Source: Clostridium_S neuense
Lineage (GTDB): Bacteria > Bacillota > Clostridia > Clostridiales > Clostridiaceae
Reading direction: 5' to 3'
DNA: 64,000 nt
Assembly: GCF_045310695.1 (NCBI RefSeq)
Contig: NZ_JBJIAA010000010.1
Coordinates: forward strand, 142,072 to 206,071
In this document: piece by piece, positions 32,205-41,368 of the stretch
How the letters are laid out: the number at the start of each line of letters is the position of its first letter
Numbering within the stretch: position 1 is the first letter of the stretch
Translations under genes and position numbers: made by a program
Notes under the pieces: model-generated
What the model was told of the DNA's origin: nothing
Databases searched by the model: none
Seen by the model: only the letters and a program-made list of their open reading frames with translations

Positions 32205-33195
32205 AGCACTTATTTATAAAGAATGGAAGGCGGTGTATTGGTTTTTAATTCCTCTTATTTTATTTAGCTCACGAGCTTTTGAAATTTCTGATTTGATAGA
32301 ATTTGGAAAGCGGGGGAATGCAGATATTTTTTATGGTTATTGGGAAATTTTTTATGCAAATTTTTATAATTATTTAACCATATTACTTATTATTTTTATG
32401 GCATATTTAATTATGAATAATGACAGAAGAGAGAGTACAAAAAATTTGATTACCTATATGCCATTTAATATAGGGCAGAGAATAGTTTCTAAATTAGTAG
32501 TAGGGGAATTTATTATATTTTTATCCTGTCTTATAGGTTTTATAATAAACACTATTGTGTATGAAGGCAATATAAATTATTTAAGCAGGATAATGAAATT
32601 TCAGTATATTATATGGTATCTAGTTATATATTTTTTTATATATTCTGTTCTGTATTTTTTATTTGTATATGTACAGTGTTTTTGCAAAAATGGAATCTTT
32701 GGAACTGTTTTAGCAGCTTCTATTTTAATTTTGCCATCGGCTATAGAAGATTTAATACACTATGTTACTCACATAGATGCTATTTATAAATTTGATGCTT
32801 TGATTATTAGATACTATTTAAGATTACCAGTAAATTGTGATTTTAGCGAAAAGAAACAGCGTATTATAAGCTATAATTTTTTGCCGGCGACCATGAGGTT
32901 AATTATAATTTTAGCGATTTTATGTATGCTATTTGTTTTGTTTGTAAAAAGAGAAAGGATTGGTGAGGGTATACAGCTTAAAATATCTCCTAAAAAAGAA
33001 GTGGCCTTTAAGGTGTTTTCTTCTATAAGTATAGGAACACTTGCAGCAAAAGGGTTATCAGCACTTCTTAACGCGCAGCAGTCATTAACGATTTACGTTA
33101 TTTTGTTAAATATGATTTTTATTGCAGCGGCTTATTTTACATACTCTCAGATAGATAAAGTAATTAAGTTAAGTAAATACGATAGGGGTGAATAA
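32185..33195 (+). CDS. ABC transporter permease (YtrC/D-like)
   Basis: A 336-residue membrane protein. It starts MNKYLNEALIYKEWKAVYWF, the typical opening of YtrC/D-type permeases, and has about seven helices. The ATG at 32185 has TTGGAGGTGG upstream and lies within the last 20 nt of the ATPase gene, so the two are translationally coupled. The charged loop after helix 2 (NNDRRESTKNLITYMPFN) probably contacts the ATPase. The paralogous second permease follows with overlap. Confidence 0.85.
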   Translation: MNKYLNEALIYKEWKAVYWFLIPLILFSSRAFEISDLIEFGKRGNADIFYGYWEIFYANFYNYLTILLIIFMAYLIMNNDRRESTKNLITYMPFNIGQRIVSKLVVGEFIIFLSCLIGFIINTIVYEGNINYLSRIMKFQYIIWYLVIYFFIYSVLYFLFVYVQCFCKNGIFGTVLAASILILPSAIEDLIHYVTHIDAIYKFDALIIRYYLRLPVNCDFSEKKQRIISYNFLPATMRLIIILAILCMLFVLFVKRERIGEGIQLKISPKKEVAFKVFSSISIGTLAAKGLSALLNAQQSLTIYVILLNMIFIAAAYFTYSQIDKVIKLSKYDRGE

Positions 33196-33196
33196 G

Positions 33197-34177
33197 GTGA
33201 AGAAGCTTTTGTGGAAAGATTGGATTTATGAAAAATGGGTTATACTTTTGGTAACATTTATTCTTTTAACCTCTAGCTTTGAAATGTTTTCTAAATATAT
33301 AGAAAATTTAAAGATACCAGGAGGAAAAAGCTATGTATATATTAATTTTGGTTTCCCAAAGTATTTTTCAGAAACTGATTCATACGTAAGCATAATATTA
33401 ATTATATTTATAGTATTTATTATTGGTTTTAGGCAAAATTTAAATAGTCAGCAGGAGATAATTACTGCAATGCCATACAGCAGGAAAGAAATCATAATTA
33501 GCAAATGGCTTGAAAGTATTATATGTTTTATGGTGCCTCTTGTTATAAATTTTATAGCTTTAAATATAATGTATTTTACGAACTATAATAAGATGAAGAT
33601 TTATAATAATTATACTGACTTTTTGATGTGGATGATTTTGGGCATATTTACTTATATATTTGTTATAACCTTTGTGCTATTTGTTGATTTGTTCTTTGGC
33701 AATAAGATAGTAGGAGCATTTTTTAGTGGAATGGTGCTATTTATGTGGAGCACAGGCAGAGGAATTTTAGCAGAGTATTTAAATATCTATGGCATAAATA
33801 TTGGATATGACAATCCTAATAATGGAATTTACCTTTTGCCATATTATAATATTTTTTATGGGAAGGACTGTATATACAGAATATTGATATTAATTATATT
33901 TACAATTTTATTTTTTAAATTAATGGTAAAGCTTAATGATATGAAGAATATTGAAAATGCTCAAAATATAAATGTATATCCTAAGTTTTCTCTAGCACTT
34001 AAATTATTTGCATCAGTTGTATTTACGATTATTATAAGTGACATAGTTGGAGATGCATTTTTTAGATTAAATACTGCAGCTGATAACATTGCTACTTTTA
34101 TATTTACGGTTCTGTGCTTTGTAATTTTATATTTAGGTATTGGAAAAACTGTAAAGCGCGTAGATGGAGAAGCATAG
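33197..34177 (+). CDS. ABC transporter permease (YtrC/D-like), second subunit
   Basis: A 326-residue membrane protein beginning VKKLLWKDWIYEKWVILLV, parallel to the first permease (NEALIYKEWKAV), with a matching SQQEIITAMPYSRKEIIISK loop. I prefer GTG at 33197, eight bases after AGGGG, over GTG at 33188, which sits inside that site. It is the last gene of the gntR-ABC operon; a hairpin terminator follows at 34237. The two permeases probably form a heterodimer. Confidence 0.83.
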   Translation: MKKLLWKDWIYEKWVILLVTFILLTSSFEMFSKYIENLKIPGGKSYVYINFGFPKYFSETDSYVSIILIIFIVFIIGFRQNLNSQQEIITAMPYSRKEIIISKWLESIICFMVPLVINFIALNIMYFTNYNKMKIYNNYTDFLMWMILGIFTYIFVITFVLFVDLFFGNKIVGAFFSGMVLFMWSTGRGILAEYLNIYGINIGYDNPNNGIYLLPYYNIFYGKDCIYRILILIIFTILFFKLMVKLNDMKNIENAQNINVYPKFSLALKLFASVVFTIIISDIVGDAFFRLNTAADNIATFIFTVLCFVILYLGIGKTVKRVDGEA

Positions 34178-34236
34178 GAATAATAATTTTTTAGGGCTGT
34201 TGAGTTATTCATATTAAAAATATATAATATAGATAT

Positions 34237-34273
34237 AAAAAAAAATTGTACTTCGTAATGTGCAATTTTTTTT
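34237..34273 (+). terminator. Terminator of the gntR-ABC operon
   Basis: AAAAAAATTGTAC / GTGCAATTTTTTTT stem with a short loop. It doubles as the upstream boundary of the pullulanase operator. Confidence 0.85.
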
Positions 34274-34296
34274 AATCGTTTGTGCAAACGATTGCA
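34274..34296 (+). promoter_or_regulatory. LacI/GalR-family operator upstream of pullulanase
   Basis: Two overlapping palindromes: AATCGTTTG-TG-CAAACGATT (34274-34293) and TGCAAACGATTGCA (34283-34296). The second has the central-CG layout of LacI-family sites (MalR or CcpA-like). It ends 24 bp before the start codon, where binding would block expression. Confidence 0.65.
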
Positions 34297-34319
34297 TTTG
34301 CTTAGATGGAGGGTACAAA

Positions 34320-36314
34320 ATGGATAGTTATAGTTTAGGTGACGAATACAATTATGATGGGGAACTAGGTGCCATCTATTCTAAAGAAAAAACTATATTT
34401 AAAGTTTGGTCACCGAAGGCAGAAAAGGTAGTGCTAAATTTTTATAGTGAAGGAACAGGTAGTAATTTAATAGAAAAAAAATTAATGCAGTTTGGAGATA
34501 ATGGCGTTTGGAGTTTTACTAAAAAGGGGAACTTAGCAGGTATTTTTTATACTTATGAGGTGACCATTGATGGAAAAACAAATGAAACTCAGGATATTTA
34601 TTCAAAAGCAGTTGGAATAAATGGACTTAGAGGTATGGTAGTAAATCTTTTGGATACTAATCCAGATGGTTGGGATAAGGATAAAAGACCATATATTAAA
34701 AATCAAACAGATGCAATAATTTATGAACTTCATTTTAGAGATATATCAATGGATGAAAATTCAGGCATAAAGGTTAAAGGAAAATTTATTTCTTTAACGG
34801 AAAATGCGAGTAAAAACTTGTATGGGGAAGCTACGGGATTAGATCATATTAAGGAACTTGGAGTAAATGCAGTTCATATACTTCCATCCTTTGATTTTGG
34901 AAGTGTTGATGAAAGTAAAATTAATTCAAATCAATATAATTGGGGATATGATCCTAAAAACTACTTGGTACCGGAAGGAAGTTATTCTACTAATGCATAT
35001 TCCGGAACTGTTAGGATAAAAGAAATGAAGCAAATGATTAAAGCATTTCATAATGAAAATATAGCTGTAATAATGGATTGTGTATTTAGTCACACTTATG
35101 AATATGAACATTCTTCCTTTAATAATATCGTTCCAAATTACTATTATCGTCAGGACAAGTATGGTAAAGTTATAGCCAATTCTCAGTGCAAAAATGACAC
35201 AGCTTCAGAAAGATTTATGTTTAGGAAATACATGATAGATGCTGTAACATATTGGGCTAAAGAATATCATGTTGATGGTTTTAGATTTGATCTTATGGGG
35301 CTGCATGATATAGATACAATGAATGAAATAAGGAGAGCCTTAGATAAAATTAGTCCAGGTATATTAATATATGGAGAGGGATGGAACCTAGGGAACGAAG
35401 TTACAATAAGTGATGATGAAAAAGCTACAAAGACGAATGCTAGAAAACTTAACAATAGAATAGCTTTTTTTAATGATGATATGAGGGACGGAGTTAGAGG
35501 CAGTGTATCTAACGAGAAAGCTGGAGGCTTCATTAATTATAATTCTAAGTGGTTAAAAGGTGATGGTAAAACTCCATATTCAATTGCTGAATTAAAGGAA
35601 CAGGTTAAGTTTAGTATAGTTGCAGCTGTAGAGCATGATGGTGTGGATTACAGTAAAATACCCTGTAAATCTAAGCCATGGGCAAGTGAGCCAACTCAAA
35701 CAGTAAATTACGTGTCATGTCACGATAACAATACACTTTGGGATAAAATAAATTTAACGAAGCCCGACATAGGAAAACATGAAAAAATAAAAATGGATGA
35801 AATGGCTGCATTCATAGTTTTAACTTCTCAGGGAATTCCGTTTATTCAAAGTGGTCAAGAAATGCTTGGAACTAAACCTAAATTAAATGGAGGAGGGTTT
35901 GCTTCCAATAGTTTTAATTCGTCAGATTTGGTAAATAGAATTGATTGGTGGAGAAAGCATAATTATAAAAGTGTTGTAGAATATTACAAAGGGCTTATTA
36001 AATTGAGAAAAGAACATCCAGCCTTTAGAATGTTCACTAAAGCTGAAATACAGAAAAACATAAAATTCTTTGATACTAAGGACAGTGTTATTGGATATTT
36101 TATTTTGAATAATGCTAATGGTGATAAATGGAGGGAAATAGCTGTAATTATAAATGCTAGTAATCAAGATGAAGAGATTAATTTAAAAAAGTCGGAGTGG
36201 GCAGTTGTTGTTAAGGAAGAAAAGGCAGGCATAGAAATGCTTGATATGGTACATGAAGATAGAGTTTTAGTCAATGAAAAAACCTCCATGGTACTGGTGA
36301 ATTTAAAAAAGTAA
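34320..36314 (+). CDS. pulA: Type I pullulanase (GH13)
   Basis: A 664-residue debranching enzyme that cuts alpha-1,6 bonds in pullulan and glycogen-type glucans. An N-terminal CBM48-like domain (FKVWSPKAEKVVLNFYSEG) is followed by the GH13 barrel with the pullulanase signature YNWGYDP, the nucleophile Asp in DGFRFDLMG (about residue 323), the acid Glu in YGEGWNL (about 353), and the third acid in SCHDNN (about 467). No signal peptide is visible, so it acts in the cytoplasm on imported or stored glucan. The ATG at 34320 follows TGGAGGGT; the longer frame from 34260 covers the operator and is rejected. It is a single-gene unit ended by a 20-bp hairpin. Confidence 0.95.
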   Translation: MDSYSLGDEYNYDGELGAIYSKEKTIFKVWSPKAEKVVLNFYSEGTGSNLIEKKLMQFGDNGVWSFTKKGNLAGIFYTYEVTIDGKTNETQDIYSKAVGINGLRGMVVNLLDTNPDGWDKDKRPYIKNQTDAIIYELHFRDISMDENSGIKVKGKFISLTENASKNLYGEATGLDHIKELGVNAVHILPSFDFGSVDESKINSNQYNWGYDPKNYLVPEGSYSTNAYSGTVRIKEMKQMIKAFHNENIAVIMDCVFSHTYEYEHSSFNNIVPNYYYRQDKYGKVIANSQCKNDTASERFMFRKYMIDAVTYWAKEYHVDGFRFDLMGLHDIDTMNEIRRALDKISPGILIYGEGWNLGNEVTISDDEKATKTNARKLNNRIAFFNDDMRDGVRGSVSNEKAGGFINYNSKWLKGDGKTPYSIAELKEQVKFSIVAAVEHDGVDYSKIPCKSKPWASEPTQTVNYVSCHDNNTLWDKINLTKPDIGKHEKIKMDEMAAFIVLTSQGIPFIQSGQEMLGTKPKLNGGGFASNSFNSSDLVNRIDWWRKHNYKSVVEYYKGLIKLRKEHPAFRMFTKAEIQKNIKFFDTKDSVIGYFILNNANGDKWREIAVIINASNQDEEINLKKSEWAVVVKEEKAGIEMLDMVHEDRVLVNEKTSMVLVNLKK

Positions 36315-36339
36315 CAAAAATAGTGCTATAATAGCTTTA

Positions 36340-36390
36340 AAAATAGATGCAATTGTTATATTATATATATAACAATTGCATCTATTTTGT
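36340..36390 (+). terminator. Terminator of pulA
   Basis: 20-bp perfect stem AAAATAGATGCAATTGTTAT (36340-36359) with its complement at 36369-36388, ending in TTTT. Confidence 0.85.
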
Positions 36391-36560
36391 AGTGGAAACT
36401 TAATGTATTCTTAATATTTTATTTAAAGTTTTTTATAGTATATGACTTATCATTAGGAGGGAAGTAAGGTTGTATATATGTTATTTATGAAGTAAACTAA
36501 TAATTATAAGATATTCATGTTTATTGAATTTTTGGATATAAGTATCAAGGAGGGATAAAT
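36391..36560 (+). promoter_or_regulatory. Leader of the second ABC operon with a possible mini-ORF
   Basis: TTTTTTATAGTATATG near 36430 may be the -10 region. AGGAGGG at 36455-36461 is followed eight bases later by TTG and only five further codons before TGA, so a short leader peptide is possible. The ATPase gene has its own AAGGAGGGA just before the ATG. Confidence 0.35.
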
Positions 36561-37499
36561 ATGGCAGTTGTGCTTGAGGTTAAAGATGTAAAAAAGCACA
36601 TAGGTAAAAGGCAGATAATAAAAGGAATAAGCTTCGATATAAAAGAGGGGCAAATTTTTGGATTTCTAGGACCTAATGGAGCTGGTAAAACCACAACTAT
36701 AAGAATGCTCGTTGGACTTATTGCACCAAACTCTGGAAGTATAAAAATTATGGGACATGATATTCAAAAAGAAAAGGAAAAAGCTTTAGGAAATGTAGGG
36801 TGTATAGTAGAAAATCCTGATATGTATGGATTTTTAACTGGAAGAGAAAATTTAGTTCAATATGCGAAAATGTATGGAAATGTAACTAAAGAAAGAATAG
36901 ATGAAGTTGCAGAGATAATAGGACTTAAAGATAGAATAAATGACAAAGTAAAAAAATATTCTCTTGGAATGAAACAGCGTTTGGGACTTGGTCAAGCACT
37001 TTTAGTAAAACCGAAGCTCCTTATTTTAGATGAGCCAACAAATGGACTTGATCCTGTTGGAATTATGGATTTTAGAAAAATAGTAAGACAAATGGCAACA
37101 GAAAATAAATCAGCTGTAATGATATCATCTCATATACTCGCAGAAATACAGCAGGTTTGTGATACTGTTGCGTTTATTAATGGCGGAGAAATAAAATCTG
37201 TTGAAAGCTTGAATGATAAAAAGACAAAGGATGCTAAGGAGAATTTTGTGATAGCAACGCCTAACATGGTAGAGGCTATAGGAGTTTTAACTAAGCTTCC
37301 TTTTGTATATGATGTTAAAGATGATAAAGATAAAATTTCACTATCTTTAGATACAGGAAAATCTTCTAAGGTAGTCAGTGAGCTTATGAAAGCAAATATA
37401 GAAGTAAGTGAATTTTATAAAACACATAAAAATCTTGAAGATAGATTTATGCAAATAGTAGAAGGAGGGGAGGCAAAAGATGTGGCGGCTGATAAGTAA
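36561..37499 (+). CDS. ABC transporter ATP-binding protein (BcrA-type)
   Basis: A 312-residue ATPase with Walker A GPNGAGKTT, signature YSLGMKQRLGLGQAL, Walker B LLILDEPTNGLDPVGI and the H-loop ISSHIL. The C-terminal extension (about 220-312) is typical of the bacitracin-exporter BcrA/NatA branch. An AAGGAGGGAT site precedes the ATG. Its last 20 nt overlap the first permease gene. The operon (ATPase, two large permeases, lipoprotein adaptor) probably exports a hydrophobic peptide or confers antibiotic tolerance; the substrate is not deducible. Confidence 0.93.
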   Translation: MAVVLEVKDVKKHIGKRQIIKGISFDIKEGQIFGFLGPNGAGKTTTIRMLVGLIAPNSGSIKIMGHDIQKEKEKALGNVGCIVENPDMYGFLTGRENLVQYAKMYGNVTKERIDEVAEIIGLKDRINDKVKKYSLGMKQRLGLGQALLVKPKLLILDEPTNGLDPVGIMDFRKIVRQMATENKSAVMISSHILAEIQQVCDTVAFINGGEIKSVESLNDKKTKDAKENFVIATPNMVEAIGVLTKLPFVYDVKDDKDKISLSLDTGKSSKVVSELMKANIEVSEFYKTHKNLEDRFMQIVEGGEAKDVAADK

Positions 37500-38694
37500 T
37501 GAACTTTATAAAATAATAAAAAAGAAGAAGTTCTGGATAACCTTTATTGTATTTACTGTTATCTTGTTTTTGATTGGATTTATGCAATACTCAAATGAAA
37601 AAAAATACAATAGTCCAGAGAAGCAAATTGAAATGACGAAAACAAATATTAAGACGGATAAGAAAAGCTTACAGAGTGGCAGTATGGGTGCGAAGGAAAG
37701 AAAAAATTTAAAAAAGACAATAGCAAGTGAACAGGCTAGATTAAAAAAGTTAAAGAAGAGTGAAGCAGATAAAAATCTAGAATGGACAAGAAGAGTTACC
37801 AAGGATTTAAGAACAAATAAAGAGGCACTTATAAAAGCAAATGCAAAAGGTAAAAACGAAGATATTGAAAATGCTACTGTTGCTGTTTCAAAGGATCAAT
37901 ATTACTTAGATAATAATGTTAATCCTTATGATGAAACTGGAGATACCGTATTTTACGCTTTTCTTGATACAAAGGCTTTTATTGAAATGATAATAGTCTT
38001 TATGATAATTGCAGTTGTAACTGGAGACATAGTAAGTTCGGAGTATTCTCCTGCAACTATAAAGATGCTTTTAGCAAAGCCCGTATCTAGATTTAAAATA
38101 TTGTTGTCAAAGTTTATAGCCATTTTTGCATCAAATGTATTTTTGATAATAATACCACAAATAGTGCTATTTATAGTGTTTGGCATTAAAGATGGATTTC
38201 CTAATATGTCATCGCCAGTAGGCGTTGGTACAATATATCAATATGATAAAGCTGTAATGACTCAAAACAATCAAATGGGTCTGTCACCAGTAGTTGGGTC
38301 TACACAAATAGTTCCATATGCTAAATATTTTATGTATGTTACAGGAATGGATTTATTATTTATAGTAACTTGTGTATCAATATGCTTTTTAATTTCAGTT
38401 TTAATTAAAAATTCTGGAATAGCAATAGGAAGCAGCGTGGGAATTGGACTTGTAATGTCTATAGTTGGCATAATGTCACTTCAAGGAGCATTACCAGATG
38501 CGCTTCAAAAGGTAAGCCCATATTTTCCAATGACCTATGCATCTTCGGATATGCTTGTATATGGGGATTTAGCAAAGAGGATAAACAACCCATCTGTAAC
38601 GATAGGTATGGGAGTAGGTGTGCTTATAATTTATACTTTGATATGCTTTGCTATCTCAAGTCTTGTGTTTACGAAAAGAGACATGCTTGCATAA
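37480..38694 (+). CDS. ABC-2 type permease with large extracellular coiled-coil loop
   Basis: A 404-residue permease. The opening MWRLISNELYKIIKKKKFWI places a basic segment before helix 1 (about 17-36). Residues 40-150 form a long, highly charged, lysine-rich loop with coiled-coil character (KKLKKSEADKNLEWTRR). Five more helices follow, starting in IEMIIVFMIIAVVTGDIVS and SPATIKMLLAKPVSRFKIL, the ABC-2 signature region. It overlaps the ATPase gene by 20 nt. Its close paralogue is the next gene. Confidence 0.88.
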   Translation: MWRLISNELYKIIKKKKFWITFIVFTVILFLIGFMQYSNEKKYNSPEKQIEMTKTNIKTDKKSLQSGSMGAKERKNLKKTIASEQARLKKLKKSEADKNLEWTRRVTKDLRTNKEALIKANAKGKNEDIENATVAVSKDQYYLDNNVNPYDETGDTVFYAFLDTKAFIEMIIVFMIIAVVTGDIVSSEYSPATIKMLLAKPVSRFKILLSKFIAIFASNVFLIIIPQIVLFIVFGIKDGFPNMSSPVGVGTIYQYDKAVMTQNNQMGLSPVVGSTQIVPYAKYFMYVTGMDLLFIVTCVSICFLISVLIKNSGIAIGSSVGIGLVMSIVGIMSLQGALPDALQKVSPYFPMTYASSDMLVYGDLAKRINNPSVTIGMGVGVLIIYTLICFAISSLVFTKRDMLA

Positions 38695-38716
38695 AGCTGT
38701 GAAGGGAGGGAGAAGT

Positions 38717-39934
38717 TTGTATAATCTTATAACAAACGAACTTCAAAAAATATTTAAAAAGAGAAAAGTTCTAATTGTGATGATATTATTTTCTGCTATA
38801 ACTGTATTATTTTCACTGCTTCAGTATCAATCTCAGCATAAGACACCTATGCAAACTATAGTAGAGGATGAAAAACTTATATCAACGTATAAATCTGCAC
38901 TGCCATATGAGAGTGCTGATGAGGCAAAGCAGTTAAAACAGGTTATAAATATATATAAGGATAATATAAGAAAAGCATATAAAGATGAGGATTTAAAAAA
39001 GCTTAGCTTTAAAGATCAGATAAATAGTCAGATAGCAGATGATGAAAAAAAGAAAAATTCTGCTGATTTAGCGGGGGATAATACAAAAATTGAGCAGGTA
39101 AATAAAGATATATTGGTAATGAAATATGCGCTTAAGAATAATATTACTGAGGCAGCGGACAGTTCAAATGTAAAGGCAATAGATGTATTTACACAAATGA
39201 TAAATATTTTATCAATTATTATTTTGCCAGTAATAATATGTATAATTGTTCTTGATGTTGTTTCTTCTGAAACTTCTCCACCTACTATGAAAATGCTTCT
39301 TACAAAGCCGCGTTCAAGGGGAAAAATTTTATTTTCAAAATTTTCTGCAGCGTCAATTGCCAGTATAGCAGCTATAATTGGTTCGGAAATAATATCATTT
39401 ATAATACTGGGTATTATTATAGGTTTTGGAAGGGCTAATTCACCAGTAGCAATAGGAGCTAAATATGAATTTAACGGAAATAAAATTTTAGCAGGAAGCT
39501 GGCATGATGTTCAAGCTGTACTTGGAAGTTCATATGTTGTTCCACAATGGAAGTTTATTTTGGAAATGCTTTTGTTGCAGCTACTTTTTATAGTTGCATT
39601 TACATCTATATGCATACTTGTGTCAGCGGTTGCCGGTAGCAATACTATATCAATGACAGCTGGAATAGTGGTCGCTGTAATTTTAAGCTTTATGATAATT
39701 AAAATAAGTTCTGGAGATGGAAGCAGTTCTGGAGATGTTCCAATTAGGCAAATAGCACCATATATTATAAATACTTATTCATCGCCAGGATTAATGCTTA
39801 CGGGTGAGTTATCACAGATGATAAGAAATCCTGATATTTCGCTTACACTAGGAATTGCAGTTAACGTAATTACAGGTGTTATAAGTTATGTTTTGGCACA
39901 CCTTTGGTTTACTAAAAAAGATATGCTAGTCTAA
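38717..39934 (+). CDS. ABC-2 type permease, paralogue of the preceding gene
   Basis: A 405-residue permease of the same plan: a basic N-terminus (NLITNELQKIFKKRKVL), one helix, a long charged loop (about 40-150), then helices with SSETSPPTMKMLLTKPRSRG. I take the TTG at 38717, six bases after GGGAGGGAG; an earlier in-frame ATG at 38648 lies within the previous gene and gives a non-conserved extension. With that start, both permeases have nearly equal length, supporting a heterodimeric exporter made by gene duplication. Confidence 0.86.
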   Translation: MYNLITNELQKIFKKRKVLIVMILFSAITVLFSLLQYQSQHKTPMQTIVEDEKLISTYKSALPYESADEAKQLKQVINIYKDNIRKAYKDEDLKKLSFKDQINSQIADDEKKKNSADLAGDNTKIEQVNKDILVMKYALKNNITEAADSSNVKAIDVFTQMINILSIIILPVIICIIVLDVVSSETSPPTMKMLLTKPRSRGKILFSKFSAASIASIAAIIGSEIISFIILGIIIGFGRANSPVAIGAKYEFNGNKILAGSWHDVQAVLGSSYVVPQWKFILEMLLLQLLFIVAFTSICILVSAVAGSNTISMTAGIVVAVILSFMIIKISSGDGSSSGDVPIRQIAPYIINTYSSPGLMLTGELSQMIRNPDISLTLGIAVNVITGVISYVLAHLWFTKKDMLV

Positions 39935-39962
39935 AAAATAATGATGAAAAGAGGAATATGAT

Positions 39963-40790
39963 ATGAAAAAAAATAGAATTATGATAGCGGCTGTTCTTGC
40001 AGGAATTATGGCTTTAAGCGTTGGATGTGGAGGAAGTTCATCAACTGCAAATAACAATAAAACTAAAAAAGATCCAAACGCTATTCAAATAACTGGAAAT
40101 GTAAGGTCAAAGAATGTTGAAAGTATATCACTAGGTGTTCCTATGGATGTTTCTGTTGGAGTCTCAGATGTATTTGTAAAAGAGGGACAAGAGGTTAAAA
40201 AGGGCGATAAATTACTTGCACTTAATTTAAATGATTTTAATGCATATGTCAATAAGGAACAAAATCAAATAGATGTAGAAAATTTAAAGAAAGACAAAAT
40301 AACTGATGATGATCAAAAAAAGTTAGAGCAAAAAACTATAGATGGTTTAACTGATGAACTTAATGCCACTAAAAATAAATTAAGCCAAAGTTATATAAGT
40401 GGAAACAACATAATATGCGATATGGATGATGCAGTTGTTACAAATATAGGATATTCAAAGGGTGATACTCTAAATTCTCAAGTTAAAATAGTAAAGCTCG
40501 AGGACTTAAAGAATATACAAGTTGTAGCAAAGGCACCTGAAGAAAATATAAATGATATAAAAGAAGGACAAAGCGTTACAATAACATCACAAGCATACTC
40601 TGGTAAATCCTACAAAGGAAAGGTAACATATGTTGGAAAGAGTGTTATTAGCAGTAGCAGTGCTAGTATAGGTTCGGATTCTAGTTCTGGTTCAGATGAT
40701 GATTCTTATATACCTGTAGAAATATCTATAGATGATAATGACGGAAAGCTTTTACCAAATGCGTCTGTAGATCTAGAAATAAAGAGATAG
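39963..40790 (+). CDS. HlyD-like lipoprotein adaptor of the ABC exporter
   Basis: A 275-residue secreted lipoprotein: signal peptide with lipobox LSVGC (Cys about 22), then a barrel-sandwich (lipoyl-like) half SLGVPMDVSVGVSDVFVKEG followed by VKKGDKLLAL, a short coiled coil (about 100-140), the second half, and a beta domain (VTITSQAYSGKSYKGKVTYV) with a Ser-rich linker. This is the membrane-fusion-protein fold used by RND, MacAB and related exporters. In a Gram-positive cell it would sit on the outer face of the membrane next to the two permeases encoded upstream. Repeat copy C begins at its stop codon. Confidence 0.85.
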   Translation: MKKNRIMIAAVLAGIMALSVGCGGSSSTANNNKTKKDPNAIQITGNVRSKNVESISLGVPMDVSVGVSDVFVKEGQEVKKGDKLLALNLNDFNAYVNKEQNQIDVENLKKDKITDDDQKKLEQKTIDGLTDELNATKNKLSQSYISGNNIICDMDDAVVTNIGYSKGDTLNSQVKIVKLEDLKNIQVVAKAPEENINDIKEGQSVTITSQAYSGKSYKGKVTYVGKSVISSSSASIGSDSSSGSDDDSYIPVEISIDDNDGKLLPNASVDLEIKR

Positions 40791-41045
40791 CGAATGAGCA
40801 ATGCTTCGTCACGTTAAAAAAATTCTATAAATCTAAAGTAAAAAAACATAAAATACTAAGATATTTCAATAACTCGCGGAAAAGATACTCAGACAATTGA
40901 AATATCTAAGCATTTTATGTTTTTTTGCTAAGATTTATTAGAATCTTTTTAAATCGTTCCTTCAGCATTGCTCATTCGCCCCTCCACGGAGGTGCAAGGA
41001 AAAAATTCCTCCGTTCCTACGGAATTTTAGGCGTGAATTTTTGTA
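40790..41045 (+). repeat. Family 1 fold-back element, copy C
   Basis: A 256-bp element starting at the last base of the adaptor gene stop codon. The outer arms GCGAATGAGCAATGCT and AGCATTGCTCATTCGC pair perfectly and differ from other copies; the inner arms carry AGATATTTCAA / TTGAAATATCT. The tail keeps GGAAAAAATTCCTCCG and CTACGGAATTTTAGGCGTG. Orientation follows the gene. Confidence 0.9.
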
Positions 41046-41368
41046 GTCCATTTTACCACGAAAAATAATTTAATGTGCTTTGTTTAAACCTATATTAGAA
41101 GATTTTCGGTAATGTAATGGAGGAAAAGCAACCTTTACTGTTTACCGGAGGTAAATATTATAGAAAGTGCTTTTATTTAATTTAAGAAGGATAATGGGCT
41201 AAACGCCCAAACCACGTGTAGGTTTACTTTCGACGTGCGTTGCATCGTCAAAGCTTTCACTATTTGCTACCTTCGGTCAGCAAATTCTTTCGTTATGCGT
41301 TAGTTTGCAATCTTTAGAAATTATGATTTGACAATTTTTAGTACGACAGCCCCTTTTTTTAGATGCCA
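41046..41368. other. Intergenic stretch with family 3 repeat and small hairpins
   Basis: No gene is supported. AAGAAGGATAATGGGCTAAA at 41185-41204 opens a short repeat also present at 63899. Downstream are hairpin-forming bases (TTTGCT...AGCAAA around CCTTCGG, and GGGCTAAACGCCC). The sequence is richer in G+C than its surroundings and may be an old insertion scar. Confidence 0.45.
41185..41212 (+). repeat. Family 3 short repeat, copy a
   Basis: AAGAAGGATAATGGGCTAAA plus CGCCCAAAC. GGGC and GCCC pair as a small hairpin. The second copy is at 63899-63924. Confidence 0.6.
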
